Shown here in pieces: positions 1 to 8,628 of a DNA stretch of 64,000 nucleotides. Each line of letters starts with the position of its first letter. The stretch's first letter is position 1. Location: positions 81,670 through 145,669 of the forward strand of contig JALEPJ010000004.1 of the NCBI GenBank assembly GCA_022766385.1. Direction: 5' to 3'. The DNA is from Rikenellaceae bacterium. GTDB lineage: Bacteria > Bacteroidota > Bacteroidia > Bacteroidales > UBA932. The notes beneath the pieces were generated by a model. It did not search any database and had not been told where the DNA came from. It was given only the letters and a program-made list of their open reading frames with translations. The translations under genes and the position numbers were made by a program.

Positions 1-130
1 GCTGCTCATTGAGGATGTCAAGCATCTCGAGGAATGAAGCGTCCTCCTCGATTCCTTCAATATGATAAGTCTCAAAATGTCCCTTATCCTTGGCGTTTTT
101 CTGACGCCATATTTTCAAGTTGAAATTCAT
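1..130 (-). CDS. sdhB: Succinate dehydrogenase/fumarate reductase iron-sulfur subunit, N-terminal fragment
   Basis: Only the first 43 codons lie in the window; the reading frame is open to the left edge. The protein begins MNFNLKIWRQKN and continues through GHFETYHIEGI and SFLEMLDILNEQ, the N-terminal part of the plant-type [2Fe-2S] ferredoxin domain of Bacteroidota SdhB/FrdB. In the complex this subunit passes electrons between the flavoprotein and membrane quinone through three Fe-S clusters; the cluster cysteines are outside the window. It starts 6 bases after the sdhA stop, so the two are almost certainly co-transcribed. ATG is at 128-130. Identity rests on the short N-terminus plus gene order. 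Confidence 0.88.
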   Translation of the reverse strand, partial: MNFNLKIWRQKNAKDKGHFETYHIEGIEEDASFLEMLDILNEQ

Positions 131-136
131 CTCTAA

Positions 137-2083
137 TTAGTCTTTGTAGTTTCTAGTTTTAACCTCAATGAACTCGTACTTGAGAGGCTCCTTATGAAGC
201 TCAGGCTCAACACCTTCTCCCTTGTACTCCCATGCTGCTACATACATATAGTTTGCATCGTCTCTCTTAGCCTCGCCTTCTTCGGTCTGGCTTTCAATGC
301 GGAAATGACCACCACAAGACTCATTTCTGTTAAGGGCGTCACGAGCCATAAGCTGACCTATTTCGAAGAAGTCCTCGAGACGGAGAGCCTTTTCAAGTTC
401 CTGATTGAACTCATATTGTGTTCCAGGAACCTTCACGTTCTTATAGAAGTCCTTCTTGAGATCTTCAATCTCTACAATTGCTTTCTTGAGACCCTCGGAA
501 TCACGTGCCATACCTACGTATTCCCACATGATGTTTCCGAGTTTCTTATGGATTGAATCAACTGTCTTTGTACCGTTTACAGAGAAGAGTTTGTCAATTC
601 TTGCCTGAACTGCCTTCTCTGCTGCCTCGAACTCAGGAGCATTGATATCTGTCTTAGGCTCGGAGAACTTATGTGAAAGGTAGTCTCCGATAGTAACAGG
701 GACAATGAAATATCCGTCAGCAAGACCCTGCATAAGGGCTGATGCTCCAAGACGGTTTCCACCATGATCCGAGAAGTTAGCCTCACCGATAGCATAAAGA
801 CCAGGGATGGTAGTCTGAAGATCATAGTCAACCCAGATACCTCCCATAGTATAATGGATGGCAGGATAAATCATCATAGGTTCCTCCCAAGGGCTGGTAG
901 CGGTAATCTTTTCGTACATCTCGAAAAGGTTTCCATAACGCTCAGCCACCCTCTGATGTCCAAGTCTCTGAATAGCTTCAGAGAAATCGAGGAATACCGC
1001 CTTACCTGTCTCATTCACACCGAAACCTGCATCGCAGCGCTCCTTGGCAGCGCGTGAAGCCACATCACGTGGAACGAGGTTTCCGAATGCAGGATATCTG
1101 CGCTCGAGATAATAATCCCTGTCTTCTTCAGGAATCTGTGAAGGCTTGATTACGTGCTTGCGCAACTTCTCCACATCCTCCTTCTTCTTAGGCACCCAGA
1201 TGCGGCCGTCATTTCTAAGCGACTCTGACATAAGGGTAAGCTTGCACTGCTGCTCACCGTGTACAGGAATACAGGTAGGGTGAATCTGAGCGAAAGCAGG
1301 GTTTGCGAAATATGCTCCCTTCCTATAGCACTGAACTGCAGCTGATCCGTTGCTGTTCATTGCATTTGTTGAGAGGAAGTAAGCATTTCCATAACCTCCG
1401 GTAGCGATAATGACAGCATGAGCACCGAAACGCTCAAGTTTTCCTGTTACAAGATTACGGGCAATGATACCCTTCGCCTCACCGTTGATAACAACGAGGT
1501 CGAGCATCTCATAGCGAGGATAAGACTTGACAGTACCGTTAGCAATCTCCTTATTAAGGGAAGCATAGGCACCGAGAAGGAGCTGCTGTCCGGTTTGTCC
1601 TCTTGCATAGAAAGTACGGCTAACCTGAACACCTCCGAAAGAACGGTTCGCAAGATAGCCGCCGTACTCACGGGCGAAAGGAATACCCTGAGCAACACAC
1701 TGGTCAATGATGGCAGCGCTGACCTCTGCAAGACGGTAAACGTTGGCTTCGCGGCTACGGTAGTCACCACCCTTGATGGTATCGTAGAACAAACGGTAGA
1801 TAGAGTCGTTGTCGTTCTGATAGTTTTTAGCTGCATTGATACCACCTTGTGCTGCAATAGAGTGAGCACGACGTGGTGAATCGCTAATACAGAACACCTT
1901 GACATTGTAACCGAGCTCTCCGAGAGTAGCAGCTGCGGAAGCACCGCCAAGACCTGTACCCACTACGATGACCTCAAGTTTTCTTCTGTTGTTGGGACTG
2001 ACAAGATGGATTTCCGACTTGCGCTTCGTCCATTTCTCGGCGAGCGGTCCATCAGGAATTTTTGAAATTAGTTTATCTGCCAT
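137..2083 (-). CDS. sdhA: Succinate dehydrogenase/fumarate reductase flavoprotein subunit
   Basis: 648 residues, the usual length for Bacteroidota SdhA/FrdA. It interconverts succinate and fumarate on a covalently bound FAD. The dinucleotide-binding motif [10 protein letters not shown] is near residue 42. [14 protein letters not shown] contains the His expected to carry [21 protein letters not shown] and the [13 protein letters not shown] segment of the substrate/FAD region all follow. In gut Bacteroidales this enzyme mainly runs as fumarate reductase in succinate/propionate fermentation; the direction cannot be told from sequence. The usual cytochrome b gene (sdhC) is not upstream: the next gene upstream is an unrelated exported hydrolase, after a 73-base spacer with its own -7-like element. 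Confidence 0.97.
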   Translation of the reverse strand: MADKLISKIPDGPLAEKWTKRKSEIHLVSPNNRRKLEVIVVGTGLGGASAAATLGELGYNVKVFCISDSPRRAHSIAAQGGINAAKNYQNDNDSIYRLFYDTIKGGDYRSREANVYRLAEVSAAIIDQCVAQGIPFAREYGGYLANRSFGGVQVSRTFYARGQTGQQLLLGAYASLNKEIANGTVKSYPRYEMLDLVVINGEAKGIIARNLVTGKLERFGAHAVIIATGGYGNAYFLSTNAMNSNGSAAVQCYRKGAYFANPAFAQIHPTCIPVHGEQQCKLTLMSESLRNDGRIWVPKKKEDVEKLRKHVIKPSQIPEEDRDYYLERRYPAFGNLVPRDVASRAAKERCDAGFGVNETGKAVFLDFSEAIQRLGHQRVAERYGNLFEMYEKITATSPWEEPMMIYPAIHYTMGGIWVDYDLQTTIPGLYAIGEANFSDHGGNRLGASALMQGLADGYFIVPVTIGDYLSHKFSEPKTDINAPEFEAAEKAVQARIDKLFSVNGTKTVDSIHKKLGNIMWEYVGMARDSEGLKKAIVEIEDLKKDFYKNVKVPGTQYEFNQELEKALRLEDFFEIGQLMARDALNRNESCGGHFRIESQTEEGEAKRDDANYMYVAAWEYKGEGVEPELHKEPLKYEFIEVKTRNYKD

Positions 2084-2108
2084 TTTATTGCTTTTAATAA
2101 TTGATTTT

Positions 2109-2116
2109 CAAAAATA
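2109..2116 (-). promoter_or_regulatory. -7-like element upstream of sdhA
   Basis: The minus strand reads TATTTTTG, matching the Bacteroidota -7 consensus TAnnTTTG, 26 bases before the sdhA ATG. A TTTG that could be the -33 box lies 24 bases further upstream (2141-2144), a little beyond the usual 19-21 base spacing. Confidence 0.4.
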
Positions 2117-2156
2117 TCTGCAATTTTAGTCATTTTTGCTCAAATGACCAATTAAA

Positions 2157-3389
2157 TTACTCGTTTTGTCCGAAAAGCGCTTTATAATCGTAAAAGTATG
2201 AGTTCATCAGTGTAGCATAATCAGATTTGAACTCATCATTACCCATTTTTCCGGAAATCCAGGATGAATACAAAGTTTCCCACTCAAGAGACATTGAATA
2301 CTCCAGAGCACTGCAATCCGTAAGCATACTGATTACATTATCCAAGTCCAGATAATTCCTGCCGTTACTGATATTGAACCTGAAAATCCTTTCGTTCTTT
2401 GCCGCCAGGGCAATATCGCAGATTTCTGCATTGCCCCCATCCTGGGACTTAACAAAATGGGGAAGTGTATCCTCATCCATAACAAGAAGAGGCAAATAAA
2501 CACTGCTGGCAGGATAACCTATAATGGTCCACATTACGGTATTCATAGGATTCTGTCCAGGAGCCACGCCCTCAATCACGATTGAAGCGGAAGTGGACCT
2601 TCGAGGTATAAAATCCTGGTCCACAAGTATTCCATTGAAACCGTGCTTTTCCTTAAGTTCCTTATAATCACGAAGATAGTCCATACCGATAAATTCATGC
2701 CTGTATGAGCGTGACAGTCTCCAGAAAAGATCCCTGTGAGTAATATCCAAAGTTCCTCCACCGAAAGAATTATCTATCTCTTCCATTATTGCGGAAGCCG
2801 TAAGATACCTTTCATATCCCATATAGTCCTCATAACGACCGGACTCTGAAAAATTGGTCACCACCCTGTAACCCTTGGGATCCTCATTAACATCATATTT
2901 GACCCAAGAATGGTTGTTCACCTCGAAATAAGCCGCTCCTCCATTGGCATCTATCACTCCGAAATTGGCTTCGACTCCCATAGGTCTTTCGTACTCCTCA
3001 AGCAGCTTTTCGAAATCGGCGACACTGGCGCAAATACCGAGGGCCTTGAACATAAGTTCTCCCTCCCTGTCCATCTTCTCAGCCGGTACATCATCGTCTT
3101 TTATATTGTACGAAGCTGTATTCATAATACTGAAACCGGAAGTGTTGGTGCCAGTCCAAACCTCACCACCCTTAGTATCGGAATTTACCAGTCCTATGAA
3201 ACTGTAAACCGGTCCGCGAAACCATTGCACCCTGTTGTCAAGCTTGCCGGTATCCCTGTGCTTCAGCATCAGAGGCCTTCCATCAGCGCTTTTCTTCCCT
3301 GAAATGATGAGGGAAGTACAGGCGAAAGAAGGCAGTATGCTGCAAAACAACAGCAGTAGCACAAGCAGCGATTTTCTATTGCCTTTCAT
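2157..3389 (-). CDS. Exported N-terminal-nucleophile (Ntn) amidohydrolase, C45/linear-amide hydrolase-like
   Basis: About 410 residues. A lysine-rich start and a leucine run form a signal peptide ending ...LPSFA, directly followed by Cys in ACTSLIISGKKSADGRPLML. Ntn hydrolases of the penicillin-V-acylase / acyl-CoA:6-APA acyltransferase type use an N-terminal Cys freed by processing. Here signal peptidase cleavage after S-F-A would expose that Cys directly. The GRPLMLKHRDTG segment resembles the substrate-side Arg/Asp region of the family; VEANFGVIDANGGAAYFEVN also fits. Substrate unknown. I chose ATG 3389, one base after the ruvB stop, because it gives a compact signal peptide; ATG 3410, inside ruvB, is the alternative. 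Probably co-transcribed with ruvB. Confidence 0.75.
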   Translation of the reverse strand: MKGNRKSLLVLLLLFCSILPSFACTSLIISGKKSADGRPLMLKHRDTGKLDNRVQWFRGPVYSFIGLVNSDTKGGEVWTGTNTSGFSIMNTASYNIKDDDVPAEKMDREGELMFKALGICASVADFEKLLEEYERPMGVEANFGVIDANGGAAYFEVNNHSWVKYDVNEDPKGYRVVTNFSESGRYEDYMGYERYLTASAIMEEIDNSFGGGTLDITHRDLFWRLSRSYRHEFIGMDYLRDYKELKEKHGFNGILVDQDFIPRRSTSASIVIEGVAPGQNPMNTVMWTIIGYPASSVYLPLLVMDEDTLPHFVKSQDGGNAEICDIALAAKNERIFRFNISNGRNYLDLDNVISMLTDCSALEYSMSLEWETLYSSWISGKMGNDEFKSDYATLMNSYFYDYKALFGQNE

Positions 3390-3390
3390 A

Positions 3391-4416
3391 TCAGAAAAGA
3401 GTGTTTTCATCTTTTGCAGGGGCAATGCGCTCGAGTCCGAGATGGCTGTACGCGAGATCGGTAGCCACTCTTCCCCTCTGGGTGCGGACTATGAAGCCCT
3501 CCTTGATAAGGAAAGGCTCGTAAACCTCCTCGAAAGTGCCGCTGTCCTCCCCGATAGCCGTGGCAATGCTGTTTGCGCCCACCGGTCCGCCCTTGAAGCT
3601 GCCTATGATGGTGCGCAATATCTTGTTGTCAATGGCATCAAGACCCCTTTTGTCGATTTTGAGCTTGTCAAGAGCATATTTCGCAATTTTCAGGTCAATA
3701 TGTCCGTCTCCCATCACCTGCGCGAAATCCCTCACTCTCTTCAGGAGAGCATTGGCAATTCTCGGAGTGCCGCGGCTGCGCATCGCAATCTCCCTGGCCG
3801 CGAGCCCGTCAATCCCTACATTCAGTATATATGCGCTGCGGGTGACAATCTTAACAAGATCGTCAGTGTCGTAATACTCCAGCGCGCAGGTTATTCCGAA
3901 TCTCTCCCTTAGAGGAGCCGTCAGAAGACCGCTACGGGTTGTGGCTCCGACCAGGGTGAAAGGATTGAGATTGATTCTTACCGACCTCGCGCCCGGACCC
4001 TTGTCTATCATTATGTCAATAACATAATCTTCCATAGCAGAATACAGATACTCCTCAACCTCCGCCGAAAGCCTGTGGATTTCGTCAATGAAAAGGACAT
4101 CACCCGTATCAAGGCTCGTAAGCAATCCAGCCAGATCGCCGGGCTTGTCAAGGACAGGGCCTGAAGTGATTTTCATATTCACTCCCATTTCATTTGCAAT
4201 AATATGCGCGAGTGTGGTCTTTCCAAGTCCTGGAGGACCGTGAAATAGAGTATGGTCAAGGGCTTCTCCCCTCATTCTTGCAGCTTTTATATATATGCCC
4301 AGATTGGAGACAATTTCTTTCTGACCGGTAAAATCTTCAAGTTCCTGCGGCCTTATTATTCCGTCCAATTCCTTATCTTTGCCGCTGTTTGTATCGTGTG
4401 GGTCGAAGTCGTTCAT
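3391..4416 (-). CDS. ruvB: Holliday junction branch migration ATPase RuvB
   Basis: 341 residues, typical length. It is the AAA+ motor that, with RuvA, drives branch migration of Holliday junctions in the cytoplasm. Walker [10 protein letters not shown] is at about residues 60-68 and Walker B is [30 protein letters not shown] carries sensor 1 and the arginine-finger region, and a C-terminal winged helix contains RTQRGRVAT. The ATG is at 4414-4416. It opens a short minus-strand operon with the downstream exported hydrolase. ruvA and ruvC are not in the window. Confidence 0.98.
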   Translation of the reverse strand: MNDFDPHDTNSGKDKELDGIIRPQELEDFTGQKEIVSNLGIYIKAARMRGEALDHTLFHGPPGLGKTTLAHIIANEMGVNMKITSGPVLDKPGDLAGLLTSLDTGDVLFIDEIHRLSAEVEEYLYSAMEDYVIDIMIDKGPGARSVRINLNPFTLVGATTRSGLLTAPLRERFGITCALEYYDTDDLVKIVTRSAYILNVGIDGLAAREIAMRSRGTPRIANALLKRVRDFAQVMGDGHIDLKIAKYALDKLKIDKRGLDAIDNKILRTIIGSFKGGPVGANSIATAIGEDSGTFEEVYEPFLIKEGFIVRTQRGRVATDLAYSHLGLERIAPAKDENTLF

Positions 4417-4438
4417 CCGATTTTTTCTTTTTCAAATA

Positions 4439-4446
4439 CAAATATA
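4439..4446 (-). promoter_or_regulatory. -7-like element for ruvB
   Basis: The minus strand reads TATATTTG, an exact TAnnTTTG match, 22 bases before the ruvB ATG. No clear TTTG -33 box lies at 19-21 bases. Confidence 0.45.
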
Positions 4447-4492
4447 GTATTTTTTAATTTAGTTTTTGTTTATGTGCTTATAGCTGTTGAAA

Positions 4493-4671
4493 TGTTGATA
4501 AGCTTTGATAATAAATTGAATATAAATAAATTATATTGCAGTATTTATTGTTGAAAAACTGTTTGTCCGGCTTTTGATAAGCAGTTGATAATTATTTCAA
4601 ATGAGATTTTAACTTGTAGAGGTGGAGTTTTCAACCGATTTATCAACAACTTTTCAACCGATTTATCACCC
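4493..4671. other. Cluster of DnaA-box-like TTATCA motifs at a strand-switch point
   Basis: This AT-rich spacer between divergent ruvB and mfd holds six TTATCA cores. Four are on the minus strand (ending at 4501, 4511, 4580 and 4591) and two on the plus strand (starting at 4640 and 4663). Two are the exact 9-mer TTATCAACA in opposite orientation (4493-4501 minus, 4640-4648 plus), one mismatch from the canonical DnaA box TTATCCACA. Genes to the left point left and nearly all genes for 11 kb to the right point right. This could be a replication origin, a DnaA-regulated promoter region, or chance in AT-rich DNA. Confidence 0.35.
4628..4668 (+). repeat. 18-bp direct repeat just upstream of mfd
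   Basis: TTTTCAACCGATTTATCA occurs at 4628-4645 and again at 4651-4668, spaced 23 bases start to start (about two helical turns). It ends 5 bases before the mfd ATG. Such spacing suits side-by-side protein binding. Confidence 0.75.
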
Positions 4672-4673
4672 AA

Positions 4674-7600
4674 ATGTCAATAAGTAGCGAAGCTTGCATA
4701 AAACTAAGGAAAGCATTGGAAAAGGAGGGAACTGTATATTGTTCAGGTCTTTTCCTTTCCGCCAGGTGGATGGTCATTTCCCAGCTGGCAGCAGATGGTC
4801 TTCATTTGATTATGCTCCCTGATAAGGAGAGTGCCGAATACTGCGCCTCAGACCTATATAATCTTGTTGAGGGAGACAGAATATTCTTCCTTCCTTCATC
4901 TGGAAAGAATATTGAGAAAAGCAATTTTAAATCTTCCCTGAACGTTCAGCGCACCTCGGCCGTAAACCGCATTCTTGAAGCCAGGGGTGAGCAGCTTTTC
5001 ATAGTGAGTTATCCCGATGCCCTTAAGGAACTTATTCCCAGCCGGAAGGAAATAAGTGAAAACACTCTGCATTTGAAGGAGGGTGAAGAATTCAAATATG
5101 ACGACATCAATGCCATAATGAACTCCCTTGGTTTTGAAAAAGTCGACTTTGTTTCATCCCCGGGGCAATTTGCACTCAGAGGAGCCTTACTCGATATTTT
5201 CTCATATTCATCATCCGATCCTTATAGAATTTCTTTCTGGGGAGATGAGATAGAGGAAATTCACAGCTTTGATTGCAATACCCAGCTATCTAAGGAAAGG
5301 TGCGGGGAGGTGGATATTGTATCCTCTCTGGTGGCGGACGGTGATGGAGTGTCGCTTTCGAGCATTGCCTCAGTTCTTCCTTCAGACAGTGTAGTCTGGC
5401 TGGATTCTTCCGAACTTTATTCAGAGCAGGAATTCTTCGGCGAGTACTCTTCTTTCAAAAAGGTTTATCTGAATACACCGGTCAATGTATCCAAGGATGA
5501 TAGTATAAAGTTTTCCATTGCCCCCCAGCCGATTTTCAATAAGAATTTCGAGTTGCTTACAGCTGATATCAGGAGCAGGCTTGAGAGCGGATATGCAGTA
5601 TACATTTACGGGGAGAAACAGTCGCAGACTGACAGGCTCAAATCAATCATTTCCCAAAGCGGAGGCATATTGCCTGAATTCATAAGCGGAAAAACCCTGC
5701 ACAACGGTTTCATTGATCACGACGACAAGGTCTGCATTTATTCCGACCACGAGATATTCGACCGCTTCCACAGAGTCTCGATAAGAAGGTCGGTGGAAAA
5801 GAGTGAGCAGCTGACTCTCAATGACTTGAATTCTTTCAATGTGGGCGATTACGTGGTACATATTGATCACGGTGTAGGAATATTCGGAGGTCTCGTGAGA
5901 ATGCGCGATGACAGGGGAAGAATACACGAGGTTGTGAAAATTTCCTATAAGGACAATGACGTTGTATTCGTATCCGTTCATTCATTGCACAAAATATCCC
6001 GATACAGGTCCAAGGATGGAGAGGCTCCAAAAATCAACAAGCTGGGCTCGAAAAGCTGGCAGAATCTCAAAAGCAGCACAAAATCCAAGGTAAAGGACAT
6101 TGCCAAGGAACTTATTCAGCTTTATGCGAAAAGGCGCGCATCAAAGGGTTTCGCTTTTTCGGCAGATACATATATGCAGGAGGAGCTCGAATCCTCATTT
6201 ATGTTCGAGGATACTCCTGACCAGGAACTTGCTACAAAGGCTGTCAAGAGAGATATGGAGGACAATTGCCCCATGGACCGTCTTATCTGCGGTGATGTGG
6301 GCTTCGGAAAGACGGAAATCGCTATCAGAGCCGCTTTCAAGGCTGTCAGCGACAGCAAGCAAGTGGCTGTCCTCGTTCCTACCACCATACTTGCGCTTCA
6401 GCATTTCACAACTTTCAGCAGCAGGCTCAAGAATTTCCCTTGCCGTATAGATTACGTTAGCAGATTGCGCAGCGCAAAAGAGGTGAAAGAGATTCAAAAA
6501 GGCCAGAAGGACGGAAGCATTGACATAGTCATAGGCACTCATAAGATACTAGGTAAGGGTTTTGAATTCAAGGACTTAGGTCTACTGATCATTGACGAGG
6601 AACAGAAATTCGGAGTTTCCGCCAAGGAGAAGCTAAGGCAGATGAAACTGTCGGTGGATACCTTAACCTTGACCGCTACCCCTATTCCGCGTACCCTGCA
6701 GTTCTCCTTGCTCGGTGCGCGGGACCTCTCCATCATCAGTACCCCTCCGCCTAACAGGATTCCTGTCCAGACAGAGATAATACTCTTCGATGAAAAGGAA
6801 ATAAAGGGAATAATAAACTACGAACTGAACCGCGGAGGACAAATCTTCTTCCTGCACAACAAGGTTCACGAACTTCAGTCCGTCTATGAAATCCTTCACA
6901 GACTGGTTCCCGATATGCGCATCTGTGTAGCCCACGGACAGCTCGAAGCCAAGGAACTGGAAAACAGGATGCTCGATTTTATGCGCGGAGATTACGATAT
7001 GCTCCTGTGTACCACCATTATAGAAAACGGACTGGACATTCCTAATGCCAATACCATCATAATCAATCAGGCACAGAATATTGGTCTGAGCGAGCTGCAC
7101 CAGCTTAGAGGAAGGGTGGGAAGGTCCAACAAGAGAGCCTTCTGTTATCTGATTGTGCCGCCATTGGTGACCATTTCAGACGATGCGAGACGCAGGCTAA
7201 AGGCAATAGAGGAGTTCTCGGACCTTGGCAGCGGCTTCAACATTGCCATGCAGGATCTCGACATCAGGGGTGCTGGCAATCTCCTCGGCGCGGAGCAGAG
7301 CGGTTTCATAATGGATATGGGCTACGAGACCTACCAGAAGGTACTGGCGGAGGCAATGGAGGAACTCGGAATGGAGACCGGCATAGTCACGAAAAACGAT
7401 ATTCATGGCAAGTTCGTCGATGATTGCACTATCGAGACAGACCAGATGGCCCTCATTCCTGACAGCTATATTGATATAACTGCCGAAAAGATGCGCATTT
7501 ACAAGCAGCTGGACTCAGTTGTTTCTGAAAAGGAGCTGGACAGATACGCCGCTCAGCTGACAGACCGCTTCGGCGAAATGCCGGAAGAGGTGAAGAATCT

Positions 7601-7862
7601 CATTTGGGTGGTGAAGGTAAGAAATCTCGGAGCGTCGCTCGGATTTGAAAAGATTATCATTAAAAACGGTCTGATGATTTTCTTCTTCATCAGCAATTCA
7701 ATGTCACCTTATTACCGCTCTGAGACCTTCCAGTCGGTTCTGGAAAAGTTAGGACAGCATCAGATGTTCGAAGTCAAGCAGGTGGAGAACAGATTGAAAC
7801 TGATAGTGAGAAAGGTGACTTCGATGGAGAAAGCGTACAAAACTTTGAAGATGCTTCAATAA
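4674..7862 (+). CDS. mfd: Transcription-repair coupling factor Mfd
   Basis: 1062 residues, slightly shorter than E. coli Mfd. It removes RNA polymerase stalled at DNA lesions and recruits the UvrA excision machinery. A UvrB-like N-terminal part comes first (roughly residues 1-330, with SPGQFALRGALLDIFSYSS). The RNA-polymerase interaction domain follows from about residue 385 (FNVGDYVVHIDHGVGIFGG). The RecG-type SF2 helicase carries Walker A GDVGFGKTE near residue 540 and DEEQ near 640, with TATPIPRTLQ as motif III. The TRCF C-terminal domain ends the protein. The ATG at 4674 directly follows the repeat region; the leader must be very short or the promoter lies inside the repeats. Confidence 0.97.
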   Translation: MSISSEACIKLRKALEKEGTVYCSGLFLSARWMVISQLAADGLHLIMLPDKESAEYCASDLYNLVEGDRIFFLPSSGKNIEKSNFKSSLNVQRTSAVNRILEARGEQLFIVSYPDALKELIPSRKEISENTLHLKEGEEFKYDDINAIMNSLGFEKVDFVSSPGQFALRGALLDIFSYSSSDPYRISFWGDEIEEIHSFDCNTQLSKERCGEVDIVSSLVADGDGVSLSSIASVLPSDSVVWLDSSELYSEQEFFGEYSSFKKVYLNTPVNVSKDDSIKFSIAPQPIFNKNFELLTADIRSRLESGYAVYIYGEKQSQTDRLKSIISQSGGILPEFISGKTLHNGFIDHDDKVCIYSDHEIFDRFHRVSIRRSVEKSEQLTLNDLNSFNVGDYVVHIDHGVGIFGGLVRMRDDRGRIHEVVKISYKDNDVVFVSVHSLHKISRYRSKDGEAPKINKLGSKSWQNLKSSTKSKVKDIAKELIQLYAKRRASKGFAFSADTYMQEELESSFMFEDTPDQELATKAVKRDMEDNCPMDRLICGDVGFGKTEIAIRAAFKAVSDSKQVAVLVPTTILALQHFTTFSSRLKNFPCRIDYVSRLRSAKEVKEIQKGQKDGSIDIVIGTHKILGKGFEFKDLGLLIIDEEQKFGVSAKEKLRQMKLSVDTLTLTATPIPRTLQFSLLGARDLSIISTPPPNRIPVQTEIILFDEKEIKGIINYELNRGGQIFFLHNKVHELQSVYEILHRLVPDMRICVAHGQLEAKELENRMLDFMRGDYDMLLCTTIIENGLDIPNANTIIINQAQNIGLSELHQLRGRVGRSNKRAFCYLIVPPLVTISDDARRRLKAIEEFSDLGSGFNIAMQDLDIRGAGNLLGAEQSGFIMDMGYETYQKVLAEAMEELGMETGIVTKNDIHGKFVDDCTIETDQMALIPDSYIDITAEKMRIYKQLDSVVSEKELDRYAAQLTDRFGEMPEEVKNLIWVVKVRNLGASLGFEKIIIKNGLMIFFFISNSMSPYYRSETFQSVLEKLGQHQMFEVKQVENRLKLIVRKVTSMEKAYKTLKMLQ

Positions 7863-7899
7863 TTATTCGTAAATTTACAGGTTTCAAACACTTGCACCC

Positions 7900-8628
7900 G
7901 TGTCGAATCTGGTAGTAGAAATAGGAAACACAGCCGTCAAAGCAGCACTTTCCGAGGGTATGACTCTCGGGAAGACGTTCCGGTATCAAGGAGAAAAGAG
8001 GCTTTCCTTCATCTTCTCACTGCTTTCAAGGGAAAGGCCTGAAGCAGCAGTAATTGCCTCTGTATCTGATATTTCCGCCACTGATGAGAGAAGACTCAGA
8101 AGCCTCTGTCCAAAATTGCTCATTCTCGACTCCAAGCATAGTGTCGCCCTCGCGGCCTATGATCTCCCGGACTATCTCAGTTTCGACAGAGCGGCAGGAA
8201 TAATTGCCGCAAGACATCTTTTTAAAGGCAGAGACTGTGTGATATTCGACTTCGGAACTACCATTTCCATAGACTTTCTAAAAGCCGAAGGAAAATATGT
8301 CGGGGGCAATGTATCCCCGGGACTGATGACCAGACTCAAGTCCCTCAATAGATATTCCAAATCCCTTCCTTTAGTCAATATACCCGAAGATGTTCCTAGT
8401 GCAGGAGACACTCTTGAGAATTCGATAGCATCCGGTGTAGTATCGGGCATAATGTTTGAGATACAGGGCTACATTGATTTGCACAAGGATGAAATAATCA
8501 TATTTACCGGTGGTGATGCAATTTATTTTGCAAAAAGGATGAAAAACTCCATCTTTGCAATTTGTAACCTTGTGCTGTTGGGTTTGGCACTAATCATAGA
8601 AGAATATGTTGAAAAAAAGAATGAATAG
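7900..8628 (+). CDS. coaX: Type III pantothenate kinase
   Basis: 242 residues. It phosphorylates pantothenate in the first step of coenzyme A synthesis. The ASKHA-fold motifs are LVVEIGNT at the N-terminus (phosphate 1), DRAAGIIAAR, DFGTTISID (phosphate 2), GGNVSPGLMTRLKSL and FTGGDA. The start is GTG at 7900: the conserved strand begins at residue 4, so no later start is possible. The family motif is normally DxGNT, whereas here it reads EIGNT (Glu7), a conservative change at a metal/ATP-binding position. It lies 37 bases after mfd and its last 23 bases overlap the next gene. Confidence 0.93.
   Translation: MSNLVVEIGNTAVKAALSEGMTLGKTFRYQGEKRLSFIFSLLSRERPEAAVIASVSDISATDERRLRSLCPKLLILDSKHSVALAAYDLPDYLSFDRAAGIIAARHLFKGRDCVIFDFGTTISIDFLKAEGKYVGGNVSPGLMTRLKSLNRYSKSLPLVNIPEDVPSAGDTLENSIASGVVSGIMFEIQGYIDLHKDEIIIFTGGDAIYFAKRMKNSIFAICNLVLLGLALIIEEYVEKKNE

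Noticed and set aside
1418..1950. Overlapping frames on both strands inside sdhA (153 and 167 codons)
   Set aside because: Shadows of the flavoprotein frame, Ser/Thr/Val-rich with no homology pattern.
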